Translations under genes and position numbers: made by a program
DNA from: Marinomonas hwangdonensis
Lineage (GTDB): Bacteria; Pseudomonadota; Gammaproteobacteria; Pseudomonadales; Marinomonadaceae
Assembly: GCF_003721245.1 (NCBI RefSeq)
Contig: NZ_RIZG01000003.1
Coordinates: 1-64,000 of the forward strand
Direction of reading: 5' to 3'
Length of the DNA stretch: 64,000 nt
Part shown: positions 17,177 through 27,345 of the stretch, one piece after another
Position numbering within the stretch: the stretch's first letter is position 1
Layout: each line of letters begins with the position of its first letter
The notes under the pieces: generated by a model
What the model was told of the DNA's origin: nothing
What the model saw: only the letters and a program-made list of their open reading frames with translations
The model's database searches: none

Positions 17177-18076
17177 CTAAAAATAATCTTTCTTGAGTTG
17201 ATAAGCTTGTTTTAGGTGTTCTATTAGCCGCCTTAATTTTTCAGGCAAATATTTGGTAAAAGGGTAAATGGCATACACGCCAAGTCGACGTGGCTGATAA
17301 TCGGTTAAAATCGCAATGAGTTTACCTTCCTGTAAATCTTCATACACACTACAGCGTGGCACGTACACAATGCCAAACCCTGCCAAAGCAGCCTTGCGTA
17401 ACGCTTGAGCATTGTTAGTGGCAAAGCTGCCGCTAATGCGCACACTTTCTTCCACGCCATTTCGAGTAAAACGCCAATCAAAAGAACCTTGGGCCTGGTA
17501 GGTATAAGCCAGGCAATTATGGTCTTTCAATGCGGCTAGATTCCTGACCTCACCATGACGCTCTAGGTAACTTGGCGAGCAACAGACGATCCAGTTAGAC
17601 TCGATCAAGGGTTTGGCAATGAGGCTGGAGTCTTCCAGCTTGCCGGTGCGGATAGCAAGATCTAGGCCTTCTGCCACAAGATCCACAAAGTCATTTTCTA
17701 GCCGCATGTCTATGGTGATGTTTGGGTACTTGTGACAGAACTCTGCAATCGCCTCTGCCAATAAGAGCTCGCCCGATATCGTCGGCACTGATAGCTTGAT
17801 ATTGCCCGTCAGGCCCTGACTAAACGCCGAGACAGACGCAATGGCGTCGCTGACTTGGCCTTCTATGTTTTTAGCGTGGACATACAAACTCTCTCCCGCT
17901 TCAGTCAAACTCAAGCGTCTTGTGGTACGGTGAATCAACTGTACTCCTAGATCTTGCTCGAGTTTGCTGATCTTTTTGCTCAACGCAGGCGTCGACATAC
18001 CCACGTACCGCGCAGCTTTGTTAAAAGAGCCAGCATCGGCAACGTTCACGAAAAGCGTTAAATCGGCGGCGTTCAA
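17177..18076 (-). CDS. LysR family regulator divergent from lldD
   Basis: 299 residues with a LysR helix-turn-helix (about 3-60, GSFNKAARYVGMSTPALSKKI) and a substrate-binding domain. It belongs to the CrgA-like group. It faces the lactate dehydrogenase gene across a 173-base gap, so control of lldD is the simplest inference; in E. coli lldD is instead controlled by GntR-type LldR. Confidence 0.87.
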   Translation of the reverse strand: MNAADLTLFVNVADAGSFNKAARYVGMSTPALSKKISKLEQDLGVQLIHRTTRRLSLTEAGESLYVHAKNIEGQVSDAIASVSAFSQGLTGNIKLSVPTISGELLLAEAIAEFCHKYPNITIDMRLENDFVDLVAEGLDLAIRTGKLEDSSLIAKPLIESNWIVCCSPSYLERHGEVRNLAALKDHNCLAYTYQAQGSFDWRFTRNGVEESVRISGSFATNNAQALRKAALAGFGIVYVPRCSVYEDLQEGKLIAILTDYQPRRLGVYAIYPFTKYLPEKLRRLIEHLKQAYQLKKDYF

Positions 18077-18249
18077 TGAGTTGATTCCTATTTTATTAGG
18101 TTGTTTTAAGAAAGAGTTTATTAGTTTATGTCGTATTTATTGCAAATGAAACTAAGACTATAGTGTACGTTTATAGTGGCACCTTAAAAGGAGCCAATCT
18201 TAACAATAAAAACAGTTAACTCTATTCCCCCAGAGAACGAGGTAAAGCT

Positions 18250-19395
18250 ATGCGTCTCAAAGATTGTCACAATTTCCAAGACTTTCGCACCTTGGCGAAG
18301 AAACGCCTGCCAGGCCCGATTTTTAATTACATTGATGGTGGCGCTGACGACGAGACAACCTATCGCCGTAATACCGCGGCGTTTGAAACCTGCGACCTAG
18401 TGCCCAATGTGCTCACTGGCGTGAAAGACGTAGACTTGTCTGTGACCGTTATGGGACAAAAGCTGGCGTTACCCATCTATTGCTCACCCACAGCACTACA
18501 ACGCTTATTCCACCATGATGGCGAAAGAGCCGTTGCTGGCGCGGCGGAGAAATACGGCACTATGTTTGGGGTGTCCTCCCTTGGCACCGTGAGCATGGAA
18601 GAAATTGCCAAGCAAACTACCACGCCTCAGGTATATCAGTTTTACTTTCATAAAGATCGCGCACTGAATCGTGCCATGATGCAACGTGCCAAAGACTCTG
18701 GCATACAAGTGATGATGTTAACCGTGGACTCCATCACTGGCGGTAACCGCGAACGAGATCTTCGAACTGGATTCTCTATCCCGTTTCGTCTTAATTTGAG
18801 TGGCATATTGCAATTTATTATGAAACCCATGTGGGGCATTAACTACGTCACCCACGAAAAATTTCGCTTACCGCAATTAGAAGAACACGTCGACATGGGC
18901 AATGGTGCAACCTCGATTGGCGACTATTTTACCAACATGCTCGACCCGTCGATGAACTGGGATGACGTGGCAGAAATGGTAAAATTCTGGGATGGTCAGT
19001 TTTGTTTGAAAGGCGTCATGAGCCGAGAAGATGCTCGTAAAGCAGTGGAAATTGGCTGTACTGGCATTATTATTTCTAACCATGGCGGACGTCAGCTTGA
19101 TGGCTCTCGCAGCTCGTTTGATCAACTGGCGGAAATCGTTGATGAAGTGGGCGATGAAATCGACGTTATCTTCGACAGCGGCGTACAGCGCGGCACCCAC
19201 GTACTCAAAGCCTTATCGCTCGGCGCCAAAGCCGTCGGCATCGGCCGCATGTACTTATACCCACTCGCGGCCGCAGGACAACCTGGCGTCGAACGCGCCC
19301 TAGGCTTAATGAAAGCCGAACTCGAACGCGACATGAAACTCATGGGCAAAACCTCTATTGACCAGCTCAATAGAGACAACCTGCGGTTTCGGTGA
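18250..19395 (+). CDS. lldD: FMN-dependent L-lactate dehydrogenase / alpha-hydroxy-acid oxidase
   Basis: 381 residues, the length of E. coli LldD. It has the N-terminal LPGPIFNYIDGGADDE, the FMN-binding TIM barrel and the active-site block SNHGGRQLDGS with the catalytic His and Arg. It oxidises L-lactate (or a related 2-hydroxy acid) to the keto acid, passing electrons to quinone at the membrane. Ribosome site GAGG. No lactate permease is beside it, so another 2-hydroxy acid such as mandelate cannot be excluded. Confidence 0.88.
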   Translation: MRLKDCHNFQDFRTLAKKRLPGPIFNYIDGGADDETTYRRNTAAFETCDLVPNVLTGVKDVDLSVTVMGQKLALPIYCSPTALQRLFHHDGERAVAGAAEKYGTMFGVSSLGTVSMEEIAKQTTTPQVYQFYFHKDRALNRAMMQRAKDSGIQVMMLTVDSITGGNRERDLRTGFSIPFRLNLSGILQFIMKPMWGINYVTHEKFRLPQLEEHVDMGNGATSIGDYFTNMLDPSMNWDDVAEMVKFWDGQFCLKGVMSREDARKAVEIGCTGIIISNHGGRQLDGSRSSFDQLAEIVDEVGDEIDVIFDSGVQRGTHVLKALSLGAKAVGIGRMYLYPLAAAGQPGVERALGLMKAELERDMKLMGKTSIDQLNRDNLRFR

Positions 19396-19397
19396 CC

Positions 19398-19425
19398 TAA
19401 TGCCCCTCATTACATAGGGGCATTA
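19398..19425. terminator. Hairpin between convergent lldD and glgP
   Basis: TAATGCCCCT (19398-19407) pairs perfectly with AGGGGCATTA (19416-19425) around an 8-base loop, directly after the lldD stop. No T tract follows on either strand. Confidence 0.5.
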
Positions 19426-19459
19426 AATCAAAAGCGCTTCAGTAATCGGTATGATTGAG

Positions 19460-21940
19460 TTACACCGAATGCGCGGGCAATTTCCATATCTCGTCGGCGT
19501 ATTCTTGGATGGTGCGATCCGATGAGAATTTCCCCATGCGCGCTGTGTTGATGACCGCCATGCGTGCCCAGCGTGGTCTGTCTTGGTAAGCGTCTGACAC
19601 CCGTTGTTGGCAATCCATGTAAGCGCGATAGTCGGCCATTACCTTATATGGGTCACCGCCATCGAGCAGGCTGTAGCGGATGTCATCAAAGGCATGTGAG
19701 TTATGTGGCGAGAAATGCCCTGAGCAAAGCCAGTCTAGCGCGGCTTTTAATTCGCTGTCTTGATGGTAATAATGGTGTGGGTTGTATCCGCTTCGGTCTA
19801 AGTCTTGAACCTGATCGACGTTTAGACCAAAGATAAAGATGTTGTCTGGCCCGACCTCTTCAAGAATTTCTACGTTTGCACCATCCATTGTGCCTATGGT
19901 TAAAGCACCATTTAACGCCAGCTTCATGTTGCCAGTTCCAGACGCTTCTTTGCCTGCCGTTGAAATCTGTTCAGACAAATCCGCCGCGGGAATAATATGT
20001 GACGCCAAGGACACTCGGTAATTTGGCAAGAAAGCCACTTTTAATTTACCCTGTGTGCGAGGGTCGTTGTTAATGACTTCTGCCACTGCATTGATGGCAT
20101 AAATGATATTTTTCGCCAATGCGTAACCCGGCGCGGCTTTCGCGCCAAAAATAAACACTCTTGGCACCATGTTCATGTCAGGATTATTCAATACGCGACG
20201 ATATAAGGTCAAAATATTTAACAGGGTGAGGTGCTGACGCTTGTATTCATGCAGGCGTTTAATTTGCACATCAAACAAGGCGGAAGGATCGACCTCGATA
20301 CCGCACTCTTTTTGGATAATGGCAGCTAGTTGTACCTTGTTTTGATGCTTCACGGCCATAAAGGCGTCTAAAAAGACTGTATCATCAAGGAAGTTTTCCA
20401 GCTTACGCAGGTGCTCAAGGTGTTTCGGCCATTCACTGTTAATGCCGTATTGTTTAAAAAGATCGACCAGTCCTGGATTGCAATTAAGCAGCCAACGACG
20501 AGGGGTGATGCCGTTGGTCTTGTTGGTAAATTTGCCCGGATAGAACTGATCAAAGTGTGGGAATAGGTCTGTTTTCAACAATTGAGAATGCAGCGCGGCA
20601 ACACCGTTGACGGTGTGACTGCCTATCACCGCCAAATGCGCCATGCGGATCATCTTGTGATCACCCTCTTCGATGATCGACAAGGCTTGAAGGATATCAT
20701 TACGACCCGGCCAATGTTGGGCAACTTCGCCCATAAAGCGGTGGTTGATTTCATAGATCAGCTGTAAATGTCGCGGTAACACTTTTTCAAATAGTCCCAC
20801 ACTCCATTTTTCTAGTGCTTCCGGCAACAGGGTGTGGTTTGTATAAGCAAAGGTTCGTGTGACGATATCCCAGGTGGTGTCCCAGTCTAGGTGTTTGTCG
20901 TCTAGCAGGATGCGCGTCAGTTCCGCGATGGCAATGGCTGGGTGAGTATCGTTAAGCTGAATGGTGGCTTTTTCTGGAAGTGATGTCCAATTCGAGTTCA
21001 TTTTTTCGAAACGGCGTAAAATATCCGCTAAAGAGCACGCAACAAAAAAGTACTGCTGCACGAGTCGTAATTCTTTGCCATTGGCATTTTGGTCATTAGG
21101 GTACAGCACTTTAGAAATGGTCTCGCCCATGGCTTTAGACCGCACTGCTTCCACATAATCGCCCTTGTTAAACTCTTCCAAATCAAAGTCTTCAGTAGAG
21201 TGGGACGACCATAAGCGCAAGAAGTTCACCGTTTTAGTGTCATAGCCCGCCACCGGAATGTCAAAAGGCACGCCCATCACACTGCGGGTATCAACCCAAA
21301 CAGGACGCGCATTACCAGCACTGTCAAAGACGGTTTCGACTCGGCCGTAATACTGAATCGTTTGAGAGTATTCTGGACGAATAATGTCCCATGGGGTGCC
21401 GTATTTCAGCCAGGTATCTGGGTGCTCTACTTGTTTTCCCTGTTGAAATTCTTGTTTGAACAAACCAAATTCGTAATAAATACCGTAACCAATCGCGGGT
21501 AAATCCAAAGTGGCTAAGGAATCTAAAAAGCACGCAGCCAATCGACCTAAGCCCCCATTCCCCAATCCCATGTCCATTTCTTCATCGCAGATTTGCTCCC
21601 AGTCTAATCCTAACTCTTCAATCGCCTGCTTAGCGTCATCGTAGACCCCAATGTTGTGGGCGTTGTTAATCAACATGCGACCCATCAGGTATTCCATTGA
21701 GAGGTAGTAAACCCGTCTTACATTATCGCGGTTGTGTACTATTTGGGTGTCAGACATGTCGTCTGTAATGCGATCGCGAATCGCCAATGACAGAGCCAAC
21801 CACCAGTCTCTTGGGGTCGCTTGTTCTGGGAGGTGTACTAAGGAATAGCGCAGGTGATGCAAAATGCTTTCTTTAATGTTTTGTTCAGAAACGGTACGAT
21901 TTACCATACCATCGGAGAGCAAACTCGACTTTTTAGACAT
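19460..21940 (-). CDS. glgP: Glycogen/maltodextrin phosphorylase
   Basis: 826 residues, GT35 family. It releases glucose-1-phosphate from alpha-1,4-glucan using pyridoxal phosphate. The cofactor lysine lies in [16 protein letters not shown] near residue 665; the N-terminal part has [19 protein letters not shown]. The start has AAGGTGA upstream. No other glycogen gene (glgA, B, C, X) is in the window, so the phosphorylase is encoded apart from synthesis genes. Confidence 0.95.
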   Translation of the reverse strand: MSKKSSLLSDGMVNRTVSEQNIKESILHHLRYSLVHLPEQATPRDWWLALSLAIRDRITDDMSDTQIVHNRDNVRRVYYLSMEYLMGRMLINNAHNIGVYDDAKQAIEELGLDWEQICDEEMDMGLGNGGLGRLAACFLDSLATLDLPAIGYGIYYEFGLFKQEFQQGKQVEHPDTWLKYGTPWDIIRPEYSQTIQYYGRVETVFDSAGNARPVWVDTRSVMGVPFDIPVAGYDTKTVNFLRLWSSHSTEDFDLEEFNKGDYVEAVRSKAMGETISKVLYPNDQNANGKELRLVQQYFFVACSLADILRRFEKMNSNWTSLPEKATIQLNDTHPAIAIAELTRILLDDKHLDWDTTWDIVTRTFAYTNHTLLPEALEKWSVGLFEKVLPRHLQLIYEINHRFMGEVAQHWPGRNDILQALSIIEEGDHKMIRMAHLAVIGSHTVNGVAALHSQLLKTDLFPHFDQFYPGKFTNKTNGITPRRWLLNCNPGLVDLFKQYGINSEWPKHLEHLRKLENFLDDTVFLDAFMAVKHQNKVQLAAIIQKECGIEVDPSALFDVQIKRLHEYKRQHLTLLNILTLYRRVLNNPDMNMVPRVFIFGAKAAPGYALAKNIIYAINAVAEVINNDPRTQGKLKVAFLPNYRVSLASHIIPAADLSEQISTAGKEASGTGNMKLALNGALTIGTMDGANVEILEEVGPDNIFIFGLNVDQVQDLDRSGYNPHHYYHQDSELKAALDWLCSGHFSPHNSHAFDDIRYSLLDGGDPYKVMADYRAYMDCQQRVSDAYQDRPRWARMAVINTARMGKFSSDRTIQEYADEIWKLPAHSV

Positions 21941-22029
21941 AACCTGTCACCTTCTTGTTGGTGGTTGAACATGCGTTAGAGATTCGCTTACAGCCTTTAT
22001 ACTAGGTGAGTTCGCACCGCGCTGACCAT

Positions 22030-23232
22030 CTATTGAGAAAGCGAGTGCGCGTGAGCCGTTCGCTTTAATAGTAGCACCAGTACGACAATCGCGACTAAGC
22101 CCAGCACAGCGCCAGTAAAGCCTACGCTGGCTAAGCCTACTCTATGTAACATCTGCCCACCTATCAAGGCACCAGCGCCAATTCCCAAGTTAATGATGCC
22201 AGAATACAAAGACATTATGATGTCAGCCGCCGTGTTATCGATTTTTAACACGCGAATCTGCATGCTCAAACCTATGATCATGATGGAAGCGCCCCAGAAT
22301 AACACACACACTATTAGCCAACTCGGCGTGGCGGCGACAAAGTATAAGGCCCCCATTCCAATCGAGGCCAATAAGACACTGCTGAGTAATAAGGGTGTAT
22401 TAAATTTATCTCCAAAATAGCTAAATATCACACTGCCTGCGATACCAGCCACACCAAATAACAAGAGAATCAGCGTGGTAAATTGTTCTGTGGCCGAGCC
22501 AATGTTTTTCAAAAAAGGCTCTATATAACTGTAGGCTGAATAATGCGCAGAGAAGGTGACAAAGATAAAAAAGTACATGGCGATAAGCACTTTATTCCCC
22601 AGTACTTCAGGAACTTTTTTCAGCGATCCAGAAAACAAACTGGGCAAACTAGGTAACAACCGATACATGGCCACCATAATAATCACGGCCACTAAAGCGA
22701 TAATCGCGAAGGTCGCTCGCCAATCCAACCATTGACCTATGATACGACCCGCCGGCACGCCAAGCACCATGGCCAAGCCAGTTCCCGTGGCCAGCACACT
22801 GAGCGCAAAGGTTTGCTTTCCTTGTGGCGCCACTCGAATCGCGATAGAGGCCGTAATCGACCAGAAAATAGCATGAGCAAACGCGATGCCAATCCGGCTT
22901 ACTAAAAGTATCGTAAAATTCCAAGCAACCACCGAGAGCACATGGCTAATAACAAATAATACAAACAGGCAAAGTAGTAATTTTTTGCGCTCTATTTTTC
23001 GGGTAATTAACATCATGGGAAGCGACATAAGCGCCACGATCCAAGCATACACGGTCAACATCCACCCTACCTGTGCGGGTGATACAGCAAAGCTGTCTGC
23101 GATATCAGACAACAAACCCACAGGAACAAACTCTGTGGTATTAAAAATAAACGCACTGAGTCCAAGCAAAAACACTCGTATATATTGGGTGCGACGGGAA
23201 ACGTTGTCTTCTAAAGAAGCCATAGTGATCAT
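22030..23232 (-). CDS. sotB: MFS sugar/drug exporter, SotB (YdeA)-like
   Basis: 400 residues with 12 predicted membrane segments. The opening LLGLSAFIFNTTEFVPVGLLSDIADSF is the marker of the SotB/AraJ drug:proton group, and GVPAGRIIGQWLDWRATF matches the loop after segment 5. It probably exports sugars or small drugs by proton antiport. The start could be residue 1 or Met4 (23223). It is a single gene diverging from the iron-binding protein gene. Confidence 0.82.
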   Translation of the reverse strand: MITMASLEDNVSRRTQYIRVFLLGLSAFIFNTTEFVPVGLLSDIADSFAVSPAQVGWMLTVYAWIVALMSLPMMLITRKIERKKLLLCLFVLFVISHVLSVVAWNFTILLVSRIGIAFAHAIFWSITASIAIRVAPQGKQTFALSVLATGTGLAMVLGVPAGRIIGQWLDWRATFAIIALVAVIIMVAMYRLLPSLPSLFSGSLKKVPEVLGNKVLIAMYFFIFVTFSAHYSAYSYIEPFLKNIGSATEQFTTLILLLFGVAGIAGSVIFSYFGDKFNTPLLLSSVLLASIGMGALYFVAATPSWLIVCVLFWGASIMIIGLSMQIRVLKIDNTAADIIMSLYSGIINLGIGAGALIGGQMLHRVGLASVGFTGAVLGLVAIVVLVLLLKRTAHAHSLSQ

Positions 23233-23425
23233 AGGGGCCTGCGGGTTAAAAAGTCTTGATTGAGTAAGCTGCGCTATTGTTCATTTATTGGCCAAGAAGT
23301 GAAGCGGCAAGTTAGGAGAAATATGCATTTTTGCAAGACAAAATCTAAACAGGAATTGTTTACATTAGTGTTTGTAAAATTGTTGGAGAGTCATTACAAT
23401 CCTTCATAGTTGTTATTACAAATCA

Positions 23426-23447
23426 GATTCATTTACATAAATGAGTC
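23426..23447. promoter_or_regulatory. 22-bp palindrome upstream of the ferric-binding protein gene
   Basis: GATTCATTTA and TAAATGAGTC arms around CA, with one mismatch. It lies 36 bases before the start codon. It does not match the Fur box well, so the regulator is unknown. Confidence 0.45.
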
Positions 23448-23482
23448 GCTTAGCCAATTAATCATCTAGAAAGGGAAAAATA

Positions 23483-24553
23483 ATGACGCACTCTGCGAAA
23501 AAAACATTCGTTTCTTCTGTTCGTAAAACATCCACGGTTTGCGCCGTGGTGGGTACTTCTTTGCTGTCTATTGCCAGCGTCTCTGCTCAGGCAGCAGGCG
23601 AAGTGAACATCTATTCTGCTCGCTCTGAAGCGTTAATCGCGCCCCTATTAGACACTTTCTCAAAAGAATATGACGTTAAAGTAAACTTGGTCACTGGCAG
23701 CGCCGATGCCCTATTGAGCCGTCTTCAGTCTGAAGGCACCGCTAGCCCTGCTGACTTATTCATCTCTGTAGACGCTGGTCGCTTATACCGTGCAAAAGAT
23801 GCAGGCGTATTGCAACCGTTTGAAACCAAACAATTAAAGGAAGTGGTGCCTAGCCACTTACAAGACCGTGATGGCTACTGGTACGGTTTGTCTCAGCGTG
23901 CGCGAGTGATTTTCTACAATCCAAATACCGTGTCGGCTTCCAGCTTGTCTAGCTACGAAGACCTTGCTGACCCAAAATGGAAAGGCAAAATCTGTATTCG
24001 CTCTTCTAGCAACATTTACAATCAGTCTATGGTGGCTTCTATGATAGACGCCCACGGTGAGGCCAAAACGTTAGAATGGATCAAAGGTCTAGTAGCAAAC
24101 TTTGCACGTCCACCAGCGGGCGGTGATACGGACCAAATTAAAGCGGCGGCGGCGGGCGTTTGTGATATTGCGGTTGCTAACACCTATTACTTTGGTCGTT
24201 TAGGTCAAAGTGACAAGCAAGAAGACCGTGATGTGTACAACGCGTTATCGGTGTTTTGGCCTAACCAAGGTGAAAACGAACGCGGTACTCACGTTAACGT
24301 CAGTGGTATTGGTATGACAGTATCTTCCAAAAACAAAGACAATGCGATTAAGCTTGTTGAGTTCTTAACCAACAAAGAAAGTCAAAAATGGTACGCCGAT
24401 GTCAATAACGAATACGCGGTTGTGGAAGGCATTACGCCACCCAAGAGCTTAGCCAAATTTGGTAATTTCAAAGCTGACAATGTTTCTTTGAGTGTGTTGG
24501 GTGAAAACAACCGCCTAGCCGTTAAATTGATGGACCAAGGTGGTTGGAAGTAA
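23483..24553 (+). CDS. Ferric iron ABC transporter substrate-binding protein (FbpA/FutA type)
   Basis: 356 residues with a long signal peptide (cleavage near SAQAA-GEVNIY, residue about 38). The mature part begins VNIYSARSEALIAPLL and carries the adjacent tyrosines (ANTYYFGRL) that bind ferric iron in FbpA/FutA proteins, plus SGIGMTVSSKNKDNAIKLVEFL. It captures Fe3+ in the periplasm for an inner-membrane ABC importer. No permease or ATPase gene adjoins; a terminator follows at once, so the partners must be elsewhere. Confidence 0.9.
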   Translation: MTHSAKKTFVSSVRKTSTVCAVVGTSLLSIASVSAQAAGEVNIYSARSEALIAPLLDTFSKEYDVKVNLVTGSADALLSRLQSEGTASPADLFISVDAGRLYRAKDAGVLQPFETKQLKEVVPSHLQDRDGYWYGLSQRARVIFYNPNTVSASSLSSYEDLADPKWKGKICIRSSSNIYNQSMVASMIDAHGEAKTLEWIKGLVANFARPPAGGDTDQIKAAAAGVCDIAVANTYYFGRLGQSDKQEDRDVYNALSVFWPNQGENERGTHVNVSGIGMTVSSKNKDNAIKLVEFLTNKESQKWYADVNNEYAVVEGITPPKSLAKFGNFKADNVSLSVLGENNRLAVKLMDQGGWK

Positions 24554-24599
24554 GCTTTCCACTGACTAGGGTGCCTTAGTTTTATTAAACCTCGTTTTT

Positions 24600-24640
24600 A
24601 ATGCCTTTCTGCTTCGATGTGAACAGAAAGGCATTTTTTT
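24600..24640 (+). terminator. Strong terminator after the ferric-binding protein gene
   Basis: A perfect 12-bp stem (AATGCCTTTCTG with 24624-24635) and a run of seven T on the plus strand. Confidence 0.92.
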
Positions 24641-24671
24641 GCTGTGCGTTTTTCTGGTAACTTTTCAACGT

Positions 24672-25562
24672 CTAAACGCTTTCTTCTATTAGGCTCCAAA
24701 ATGCTTCTACCATAGGGTTTTTTAGACTTTTATTTAGCGCAAATAGGCCAATGTCATAAGGCGCTAGCTCCGGTTTTACGTCCAACACTTGCACCCTTTC
24801 CCTAAGAGGGCTGTTGTCTAACACTATCTTTGGCACTACGCCAATGCCAAATCCCAAACTCACCATGCTCACGATAGCTTCGTTACCCGTCACCTGGGCG
24901 TAGATACGTGGGGTGATGTCCCGCTGACGAAACCAGTCATCCACATGCGCTCTCGACACGCCGCTTTCTGACAAAATCATCGGAATGTTCGCCCATTCTT
25001 GTACGCTTTCTGGCACATGACTGGGCACATTCGGCACCTGCTGGTCTATCGGTGCAATAAACAATAGGGGTGATACTGCCATGGGTTTAAATGCCACGCC
25101 ACGGGGCAAGTTTGCGGGTTTGGCAGCAATGGTAATGTCTTCTTTGCCATCAAGAATATGGGCAATAGCGTGTTCTGGGTCACCAGTACGCAGCTTGATT
25201 TCAATGCCAGGATAAGCCACACGAAATCGACGCAATAATTCATACAAAAAGCTGTAACTGGCCGTAACCGAGCCATACAAACTGATTTCACCACGGAGCT
25301 GGTCGGAATTGTCCGCTAACTCATGACGAATCAAGTTCCACTGACGGCTGGTATCTCGAGCGTATTTTAAGAATTTCTGCCCTTCTTGAGTCAAGGCAAC
25401 CGTACGATTGTCGCGGTTGAACAAGGCAACACCAAGCTCTTCCTCTAACTGTCGAATGTTACGCGACAGGGCGGAAATGCTGATATGGCATTCGTCGCTG
25501 GCACGTCCGAAGTTCAATGTTTCCGCCAAGGCGAGAAATTGCTTTAAGGTTTTTATATTCAT
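24672..25562 (-). CDS. ilvY: HTH-type transcriptional activator IlvY
   Basis: 296 residues, LysR family. The N-terminal MNIKTLKQFLALAETLNFGRAS with HISISALSRNIRQLEEELG is characteristic of IlvY. It activates the adjacent, divergent ilvC in response to acetolactate or acetohydroxybutyrate in enterobacteria. The 221-base gap to ilvC would hold the shared operators. Confidence 0.93.
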   Translation of the reverse strand: MNIKTLKQFLALAETLNFGRASDECHISISALSRNIRQLEEELGVALFNRDNRTVALTQEGQKFLKYARDTSRQWNLIRHELADNSDQLRGEISLYGSVTASYSFLYELLRRFRVAYPGIEIKLRTGDPEHAIAHILDGKEDITIAAKPANLPRGVAFKPMAVSPLLFIAPIDQQVPNVPSHVPESVQEWANIPMILSESGVSRAHVDDWFRQRDITPRIYAQVTGNEAIVSMVSLGFGIGVVPKIVLDNSPLRERVQVLDVKPELAPYDIGLFALNKSLKNPMVEAFWSLIEESV

Positions 25563-25783
25563 GATGGGGCCTTATCTTTATTACCGCTCGATTCTAAATC
25601 ATGTTTGCAAAAAATGGGACACTGTATTGCGAATATATCAATTTACGAAAAGATTGCCCTAGGATACATTAGCCCTACTCGCAGGACGTCATGAAAAACA
25701 TGGCTTGGCGACTGTGTAATCCATTTTTAATATCGGCGTGTTTTTATCGCAGATACCGTAATTTATCTTATAGGATGTGTAAC

Positions 25784-27256
25784 ATGGCTAACTACTTCAA
25801 TACCTTGCCGCTACGTGAACAACTAGCAGAACTAGCAAAATGTCGTTTCATGAACAGCTCTGAATTTGCAGACGGCGTAGAAGCGTTGAAAGGCAAAAAA
25901 ATGGTGGTTATCGGTTGTGGTGCACAAGGTCTTAACCAAGGCTTGAACCTACGTGATTCTGGTCTTGACGTGTCTTACGCGTTGCGTCCAGAAGCCATTG
26001 CTCAGAAACGTCAATCTTGGAAAAACGCTACGGAAAACGGTTTTGTTGTTGGCACTTATGAAGAGTTGATCCCAACCGCAGACGTGGTTTTAAACCTAAC
26101 ACCTGATAAGCAACACACGCCTGTTGTTACAGCCGTAATGCCTTTGATGAAAGAAGGCGCTTGCTTGTCTTACTCTCACGGTTTCAACATCGTAGAAGAA
26201 GGCATGAAAATCCGTGAAGATTTGACTGTCATCATGGTGGCGCCTAAGTGCCCAGGTTCTGAAGTTCGCGCAGAATACGTTCGTGGTTTCGGTGTTCCAA
26301 CATTGATCGCGGTTCACGAAGACAACGATCCTAAAGGCGAAGGTCTTGCGCTAGCAAAAGCTTACGCTGTGGGCACGGGCGGTCACAAAGCAGGCGTTTT
26401 GATGTCTTCTTTCATTGCGGAAGTAAAATCTGACCTTATGGGTGAGCAAACTATCCTTTGTGGTATGTTACAAACGGGTTCTATCCTTTGCTTCGACAAA
26501 ATGGTTGAAGAAGGCATCGACCCAGGTTACGCCTCTAAGTTGATCCAATTCGGTTGGGAAACCATCACAGAAGCGTTGAAATACGGCGGCGTGACCAACA
26601 TGCTAGATCGTCTTTCTAACCCAGCCAAGATCAAAGCGTTCGATCTTTCTGAAGAGCTAAAGGTGATCATGCGTCCTTTGTACAACAAGCACCAAGATGA
26701 CATCATCAACGGCAACTTTTCTTCTGGCATGATGGAAGATTGGGCAAACGACGATGTGAAACTTCACACATGGCGTGCAGAGACAGCCGAAACCAATTTC
26801 GAAAAAACACCGGCTGGCAATGTAGAAATTTCTGAACAAGAATTCTTCGACAACGGTATCTTGATGGTGGCCATGGTGAAAGCGGGCGTTGAGCTTGCTT
26901 TCGAAACCATGACAGCAGCGGGCATTGTTGCAGAATCGGCTTACTACGAGTCGCTACACGAAACACCATTGATCGCGAACACCATCGCTCGTAAGAAATT
27001 GTACGAAATGAACGCGACCATTTCTGATACCGCGGAGTACGGTTGCTACCTATACAACCACGCGTGTGTACCACTATTGGCTGACTTCATGAAAGACATC
27101 AAAACTGACGTAATCGGTAAAGGACTTTCTGTAGAAGACAATGGCGTAGACAACAAGCGCTTGATCGAAGTGAACGCAGCGCTTCGCTCTCACCCTGTTG
27201 AGGCCGTTGGCACAGTGCTACGTGGTCACATGGCGGACATGAAAAAAATCGTTTAA
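25784..27256 (+). CDS. ilvC: Ketol-acid reductoisomerase, class II (long form)
   Basis: 490 residues from ATG 25784 ([17 protein letters not shown]), the normal N-terminus, with AGGA upstream; an earlier in-frame Met lies in the promoter region. The NADPH-binding loop is [20 protein letters not shown] and the two C-terminal knotted domains mark the long, enterobacterial-type enzyme. It converts acetolactate and acetohydroxybutyrate to the dihydroxy acids in valine, leucine and isoleucine synthesis. Regulated by IlvY; followed by a strong terminator. Confidence 0.97.
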   Translation: MANYFNTLPLREQLAELAKCRFMNSSEFADGVEALKGKKMVVIGCGAQGLNQGLNLRDSGLDVSYALRPEAIAQKRQSWKNATENGFVVGTYEELIPTADVVLNLTPDKQHTPVVTAVMPLMKEGACLSYSHGFNIVEEGMKIREDLTVIMVAPKCPGSEVRAEYVRGFGVPTLIAVHEDNDPKGEGLALAKAYAVGTGGHKAGVLMSSFIAEVKSDLMGEQTILCGMLQTGSILCFDKMVEEGIDPGYASKLIQFGWETITEALKYGGVTNMLDRLSNPAKIKAFDLSEELKVIMRPLYNKHQDDIINGNFSSGMMEDWANDDVKLHTWRAETAETNFEKTPAGNVEISEQEFFDNGILMVAMVKAGVELAFETMTAAGIVAESAYYESLHETPLIANTIARKKLYEMNATISDTAEYGCYLYNHACVPLLADFMKDIKTDVIGKGLSVEDNGVDNKRLIEVNAALRSHPVEAVGTVLRGHMADMKKIV

Positions 27257-27277
27257 TTTCTTCTAGAAATTAAATAC

Positions 27278-27308
27278 AAAAAGCCGAGCGTCAAAACTCG
27301 GCTTTTTT
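27278..27308 (+). terminator. Terminator after ilvC
   Basis: AAAAAGCCGAG (27278-27288) pairs with CTCGGCTTTTT (27297-27307), ending in a T run. Confidence 0.92.
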
Positions 27309-27345
27309 GTCTCCACTGGTTCTAAACAAAACATTAGGAAATACC

